Position numbers and translations under genes: made by a program
Assembly (NCBI GenBank): GCA_030068075.1
Contig: CM057829.1
Span: forward strand, 85,303,132-85,367,131
Source: Paguma larvata
Taxonomy: Eukaryota > Chordata > Mammalia > Carnivora > Viverridae
Length of the DNA: 64,000 bases
Reading direction: 5' to 3'
Shown: one piece after another, positions 58,521-64,000 of the stretch
Numbering within the stretch: the stretch's first letter is position 1
How the letters are laid out: every line of letters begins with the position of its first letter
The notes under the pieces: generated by a model
What the model saw: only the letters and a program-made list of their open reading frames with translations
What the model was told of the DNA's origin: nothing
Database searches by the model: none

Positions 58521-59459
58521 TTTGAGAATGTATCGAAATCCTTTAAAATTACTATTATTCGTGAAATCAATGTCTCTCCTGTCTGAAAAGTAAAATGCAG
58601 GTTTGATGTGTACAGCCTCTAGTCAAACAGGAGCACGGACAACCTGTCTTTCACAGAAAGGAAGCAGTCTTCTTGCTCTGAAACACCCTTGCTCACTGAG
58701 ATGCTACTCTGCCCAGGAAAAACCCTATATGGCACTAGTCAAGCTAAGACAAAGTTCTCACGGGGTTTCTCCTATGTTTCTTGTCATTCGATGTGAAGAA
58801 GAAAAAGCACTTGATCAAACTGCTTTCCTACTGAGCTTGTCCACTCACCTAAAATGTACCCATAACTTAACTCTACCACACAGACTTACAGAATGGGTAA
58901 TTGCTTGAAGTCATGATACATGGTAAGGATAGAAAATACAGTTGTTTAAATAGTATCTAATACATGTATATGAACTTAAGGTGACTGTTCCATATTTTTC
59001 TCCTTCCCCCTCTCTCACCAAAATCTAAATCCTTGTGACTCATACATAATAAATACTAGGGTAAGTTTCGGTGTTCAAGAAAACAAATCAGAGAGCAAGA
59101 GAGAGAGAGAGAAAAGAGAGAGTACTAGTCCATAATAAATTTCATGTGTTTCATTATATTGTAGCCTTTATTCACAACCACTTTGAATATATTCAATTTG
59201 GGAAATCATTCACAGTATATTAGGTTAAAAAAAAGGATGCAGAACTCTATATAATGTGGTCTTGGTTTTCTAATTAAATGTACCGTGGAGACATTTGTAT
59301 AAAGAGATTTATATGAACATGTCCTTGTGTAGTTTCCTGCACATACATACCTCATATTCTAAAGAGATTTTGGGCTAAGATTTGGCTTGTGGCTGTCTCT
59401 TTGATTGCAAGTCACTTTAAATTTTCTTTATTTTTTCAATTCTTATTCCAGGTTTTCTA
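58521..59459. other. Intergenic, nothing recognised
   Basis: A 101-codon open stretch (58603-58908) has no recognisable domain. A (GA)n patch lies at 59094-59120. Confidence 0.5.
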
Positions 59460-59475
59460 CAAGCATGTATTTTCT

Positions 59476-59700
59476 TTTTTTTTTTTTTTCCATTTTTGGA
59501 GAGACAGAGAGAGACAGAGTTCAAGTAGGGAAGGGGCAGAGAGAGAGAGAGAGAGAGTGAGAGAGACAGAATCTGAAGCAGGCTCCAGGCTCTGAGCTGT
59601 CAGCACAGAGCCCGACACGGGGCTTGAACTCACCAACTGTGAGATCATGACCTGAGCCGAAGTCGGACGGTCAAACCACCAAGTCACTCGGGTGCCCCAG
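59476..59700 (-). mobile_element. CAN-SINE (cat type), antisense
   Basis: The perfect 15-bp TSD AAGCATGTATTTTCT is at 59461-59475 and 59701-59715. T-rich tail, GA-rich block, reverse-complement head. Confidence 0.96.
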
Positions 59701-59764
59701 AAGCATGTATTTTCTAATTTGATAAACTGATATTTTAAAATACTGTTTCATAGTGATGTAGAGA

Positions 59765-60670
59765 AATGATAGAAGGGGGCCAGACTGAGGCAACTACCAG
59801 TCATCTATGACTGAGCCCATAATCCAAGAGAGAAATGCACGAACCAGAGTGCCTGGACAATGACAACTTTGAGGGAGAGCCAACAAAGTAGAACCAGCAG
59901 AAGATAGTGATGGGGATGACTCATGGGGACGGTGAGAATAAGTGAGGACAGTCTAAGATGACGGCTTGGATGATTTGTGCCCGTGGGATTTATGCCTCCT
60001 GAGAGAGGATTTGAAGTGAGGAGAAGATGAGGAGGTTTATTAGGGACCATCCAGTTTGAGGTGCCTGGGAACCTGTAGACAAAGATGGCCAACAGACAAC
60101 AGGGTACAGGTCTGGAAGCTTAGAGAGTGAGGACAATTGAGAATACAGGTTTGGGAGTCATATAATTGCTAATGGTTTCCATAGCTCTAGGGAGGGCTGA
60201 GATAAATGAAGGGAGAGGAGGCTGGGGGTACTAAGAGCGAGGAGGAAATCAGGAGAGTATAACTTAGTGAAACCAATTTTTTTTAATTTTTTTTAATGTT
60301 TATTTAATTTTTGAGAGACAGAGGATGAGTGGGGGAGGAGCAGAGAGAGATGGAGACAGAATCCAAAGCAGGCTCCAGGCTCTGAGCTGTCAGCACAGAG
60401 CCCGACGCGGGGCTCGAACCCACAAACCGTGAGATCATGAGCCAAAGTCAGACGCTTAACCAACTGAGCCACCCAGGTGCCCCAGTGAAACCAAATTTAA
60501 TGAAAGCAAGTTTCAAAAAGAAAAAGACATGGCCAGAGATGAGAAATTTCAGGTAAGGTTACAGACAGTGCCCTTTGGAATGCTAATTAAGACCTTTTTA
60601 TGAACTGACTGAAGCTGTTTTGGTAGAGTGGTTCAAGTGAAAGACAGACTGCAATCGTGTGAGGATGAAG
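59765..60670 (-). repeat. L2 remnant, antisense (part 2, split by a SINE)
   Basis: 'GCCAGACTGAGGCAACTACC', 'CAGGTTTGGGAGTCATATAA', then after the SINE 'GTTTCAAAAAGAAAAAGACA' and 'GTGAAAGACAGACTGCAATC', all in reverse L2 order. Confidence 0.6.
60275..60483 (-). mobile_element. CAN-SINE (cat type), antisense
   Basis: The TSD AGTGAAACCAA is at 60264-60274 and 60484-60494. T-rich tail, GA-rich block and head CCACCCAGGTGCCCC. Confidence 0.95.
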
Positions 60671-60940
60671 GGGGAGGATCAGAGGTTATATCAATGAACG
60701 TGGACTACCTTCTCAGGAAGCATGGGCGTAAACAAAGAGGGTGTGGCCCCACAATTAGAGGGCAACATATGCAATTTTATATCTCCAAGACTCCACTCCC
60801 TCACCTATAAAAGGATAAAAATAATGCCTGGCTAGCAGAACTGTCATGAAGTTTCCAAAATATTACTAGTTGAATGTACTCATGTCTTTTCACTGAGTCG
60901 ATTTGTTGCTGCTGCTCACCATGTTTTCATTTTCATATCT

Positions 60941-61123
60941 ATTTTTTGTTTATTTTGAGAGAGAAAGAGAGAGTGTGATCAGGGAAGGGGCAGAGAGAGA
61001 GGGAGAGAGAAATCCAAGCAGTGCAGAGCCTGACCCAGGGCTCCATCTCATGAACCATGAGATCATGACCTGAGCCAAAATCAAGAGTCAGACACTTAAC
61101 CGACTTAACCACCCAGGCACCCC
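60941..61123 (-). mobile_element. CAN-SINE (cat type), antisense
   Basis: The perfect TSD TCATTTTCATATCT is at 60927-60940 and 61124-61137. The head reads CCACCCAGGCACCCC. Confidence 0.95.
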
Positions 61124-61539
61124 TCATTTTCATATCTTAAGTCATCAAAGTCAGGTGACTAGCAATGCACACAGTTGACTGGACTTTACATTTCCCTAAC
61201 TCAAGTTCTTTTGTTTTAATTTTTTTTTATTGTATATACCTGAGCTCGATCTCAGAAAATATTAACATAATTTCTTTAGCACTTAGAACAAGAACGGTTT
61301 TTGTCTGGGAATAAATGGAGTTAAGAGAGAACATTTCTTCTCTTGCCCCACCTTATAAAGTGAAGAAACAGCCTCGAGTAGAAATTCTAGAAGCAAATAT
61401 CACATGCTTTTTGGGGTCAAACTGATCCACTGAGAATTCCTGTTCTGGATTCCTTCAATATTCAAACATAGTTTTAGATCCAACTCTTGAAATCTCTATC
61501 CACTTTGCATTTTTGAATTGAAGATTTCAAAAGACCAGA

Positions 61540-61781
61540 TGAGTCTATGTTTAAGTGACGTCATACAGCCATGACCATGACATAACAATCGTTCCCAACT
61601 CATAGGGCGATAGGCAGAAAGAAGCAGGGAACGAAAGTCCACAGTGCAGGTGCAGGAAGCAGGTAGCTACCTGGAGTTATTCTAATCAGATCCAAGGCTC
61701 AAATTTCCCAAATTTCCCAAGAAGACAGTGATAGAGGCCACAACCCAGGGTTTCTCTCTCAAGCTACCAAAAATTCAGCAG
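61540..61781 (+). promoter_or_regulatory. Possible FHL5 promoter and first noncoding exon
   Basis: A perfect palindromic CRE, TGACGTCA, is at 61556-61563. About 220 bases further on is a strong splice donor, AGCAG|GTAAGAAC (exon end 61781). No open frame of note lies between, as expected for a 5' UTR exon. In human, FHL5 is the next gene after UFL1 on the same strand, and this is about the right distance. No FHL5 coding exon is in the window, so the assignment is inference. A second possible donor is at 62402 (AAAAA|GTAAGTT). Confidence 0.3.
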
Positions 61782-62956
61782 GTAAGAACATGGGGCTTCA
61801 TCTCTCTTCAGACGGTTTGACAGAAAAGCTCTGCAGTGCAGCCACAACCTGAGAGATAGGTTCAGATAGTCACCAGAAAACAAGAAAACAAAACAAAACA
61901 AACAAAAAACCAGATTAATCAAGGAAAAGGAAAATACATCATCCTTTCGGAGATTTTTTTTTTAATTTAAATATGCCCTTAATTTAGCCGAGGCAGTGGA
62001 AATTTCTTGAGAGTGTGTGTGAGTTGTCTGTATATACACATCGTAGTTTAAAATTTTGGAGCTTATCCAGATATTTCAAATACTAATTTTGGCAGAATTT
62101 CCCTTTAAGGATATCCTGCAGAGAATTTGTTACTCACAATTTTAAGTAAAAAAATTGACAAGGAGTGCTTTTTCAGCCCAGTAGGAGTCAGCTACGTGCA
62201 GATCACAAGACTTGGAGAAAACCCACTCACCCTCCTATTTTCTTCTACAAAGTCGAAAAAGCTGCAATTGGGGGGACCCTCAGATAGCTCCGGTGGTTCC
62301 TTTTGGAGTTGACATTTGGATGTGTTGGAGCGAAAAAAACATCATCGTATATTCTCCTTTCCTACTCTTTAAATCACAGGAAGAAGCAGCTTAAGAAAAA
62401 AGTAAGTTTTGTTTTCCTTCCATGTTTCCTTTGTGGTTTCTATGTGAAATTTCGGCGTTCATTTTTTTTAAGTATCAGCAATTCTTAAAAACTTTCTATT
62501 AACCACTTACGAGAACACTTTTACTTGGCAAGTAAGTGTCTATCTTGAATTTTCTTAGAAACTTTAAAAAGCCAGCTGAGTCAACAGTTATCACATTTTA
62601 TAAGCTAAGCTTTTCAGATTTCTCATTTCAATAATACGTGTGTGGGGGCCACATAGTGGCCAGATAACTCTTCAGAGTTGCGTCCTGAGTTGTCAAAACG
62701 GCTTTTATACATGTTATAGCTTCATTGCCATAAAACAAAACAAACAAACAAACAAAAGGGTGGCAGGATTCTGGGGACTTATTTCGCTTAGTTTATTTGA
62801 ATGACTAACCTTATCACTGTGGTTATTTTATGGCTGGGTTTATATCCGGAGCACAATTTGAAATCACTTACAGATCTGAAGGGAGTTGATGAGATTCCTG
62901 CTATTTTCAAGAAAAATCTGCCTGCTTGTTCCAGAAGCAGGCTTAAAGACCATTCC

Positions 62957-62957
<1 letters not shown>
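61782..62957. other. Right-flank sequence, nothing recognised
   Basis: Unique sequence with short simple repeats (AAACAAAACAAAACAAAC at about 61885-61907 and 62735-62757). Possibly FHL5 intron 1 if the exon call above is right. Confidence 0.5.
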
Positions 62958-62988
<31 letters not shown>

Positions 62989-63171
62989 ATTCAATTTTGA
63001 GAGAGTGCAAGCGGGAGAGGGGCAGAGAGAGAGGGAATCACAGAATCCGAAGAGGCTCCAGGCTCTGAGCTGTCAACACCGGGTCCGATGTGGGGCCACA
63101 ACCCGTGAACCACGAGATCATGACCCGAGCTGAAGTCAGACGCTTAACCGACGAAGCCACCCAGGCGCCCC
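62958..63171 (-). mobile_element. CAN-SINE (cat type), antisense
   Basis: The perfect TSD AAGACCATTCCT is at 62946-62957 and 63172-63183. Long T-run tail, head CCACCCAGGCGCCCC. A young copy. Confidence 0.97.
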
Positions 63172-63183
63172 AAGACCATTCCT

Positions 63184-64000
63184 AATGTCAGGTTTCCTGA
63201 GATTGAACTGAAATGTCTGTGTGTCTGGCCCACACAAATATATAATCTATTATAGGAATCTAAACCATTGCTTCTTGACACAAACAGCATTACTTAAGCA
63301 AAAGCGTACATTCCATATGTGTTTATGCTTTCTCCCTCACTACTTTAGTCAGACCCTCTTTGGTATCTGTCAGCCATTTGAAAACTAAGCTGTTAGTTTG
63401 GGTTTCGAACATGTGGAAAGTGAAAAGAATCATGAATAAAATGTGCAATCCTTATAAATAAAATGTAAGAAAATCCTCACGTCATTTTAGCTGTCATTTC
63501 ACATTCACAATATCGTCCTGTTTAAATTCTAGCATTTTTATCAGCAAAGCCTATAGATTAATATTTAACACAAATATTGCAAACATATACCATACGAGAT
63601 ATTTCCTAACATATTTGTTATGATATATGCCTCAAGTCATAATCCAAATCGTCTGATGGGGAAGGTAAACTCTGATGTCTGTTTTCCACACTTTACTCGA
63701 TTTCCACATGTTACCATTAGTTGCCAATTCTAAACAGGAGCAGCAGAATTGCGTTTTAATGTCATTATCACCTCACTGACAAGTTTACCTCCGATTTTTA
63801 TTATACTTGCCAAGAACATTTTGAAAAAGGTGGATTGATGTGGGTTCCTTAGGCAAGTCTAGTAACTTTCGACTATAATATTGAAAATAAATGTTCATCT
63901 CGAACATGTTGAAAAAGCTTTGGTTTGTTTTTTTATGTTTTCAATCTAGGAAACATGATTTCTTTAGAACTGAAAACCAAATACTTGGGTTCACATAGGA
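63184..64000. other. Right edge, nothing recognised
   Basis: Unique AT-rich sequence to the end of the window; no gene or repeat was recognised. Confidence 0.6.

Noticed and set aside
58603..58908. A 101-codon frame in the right flank
   Set aside because: No recognisable domain, no splice or promoter context, and a length that occurs by chance in such sequence.

Overview
This is a window of a mammalian nuclear genome, very probably a felid or close feliform carnivore. The best marker is a tRNA-derived, CT-rich CAN-SINE of the cat type (it begins GGGGCGCCTGGGTGGCTCAG, carries pol III A- and B-box sequence, then a CT-rich stretch and an A-rich tail). About 22 copies are present, most with clear target-site duplications (TSDs). 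No bacterial, organellar or CRISPR feature was seen.

The one gene that can be read with confidence is UFL1, the E3 ligase of the UFM1 (ufmylation) pathway. It lies on the + strand from a CpG-island promoter (about 22020-22570), with the start codon at 22230 and the stop at 54052-54054. I placed all 19 coding exons. Every intron is GT-AG and the phases join correctly. The exons sum to 2375 nt, one short of a multiple of three. The missing base is in exon 10: near 40620 one nucleotide is absent compared with the expected Leu-Leu-Gln-Gln codons. As printed, the frame meets TGA at 40627-40629 after about 344 residues. With the base restored, the protein would be 791 aa, against 794 in human. Because everything else is intact, an assembly or base-calling error is likelier than a true null allele, but this is the most important observation in the window.

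Left flank (1-22000), intergenic: the window opens inside a young, decayed L1 (ORF1 end, ORF2, 3' end at about 5068) that carries a nested SINE. It is followed by older L1/HAL1, MLT1-type LTR, L2, hAT-like and SINE remnants, and by a long antisense L1 (18327-20630). That L1 contains an 87-bp inverted copy of sequence lying just outside it.

Right flank (54055-64000): the UFL1 3' UTR has several poly(A) signals. Then come a solo LTR, a short L1 with an inverted 5' part (twin priming), antisense L2 and four antisense SINEs. In human, FHL5 lies just downstream of UFL1 in the same orientation. Here a perfect CRE (61556-61563) and a strong splice donor (61782) sit about where its first exon would be expected. 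That FHL5 assignment is a hypothesis.

Repeat-family names are from memory of consensus sequences, and boundaries of old repeats are approximate. I found no evidence for a wholly new biological system.
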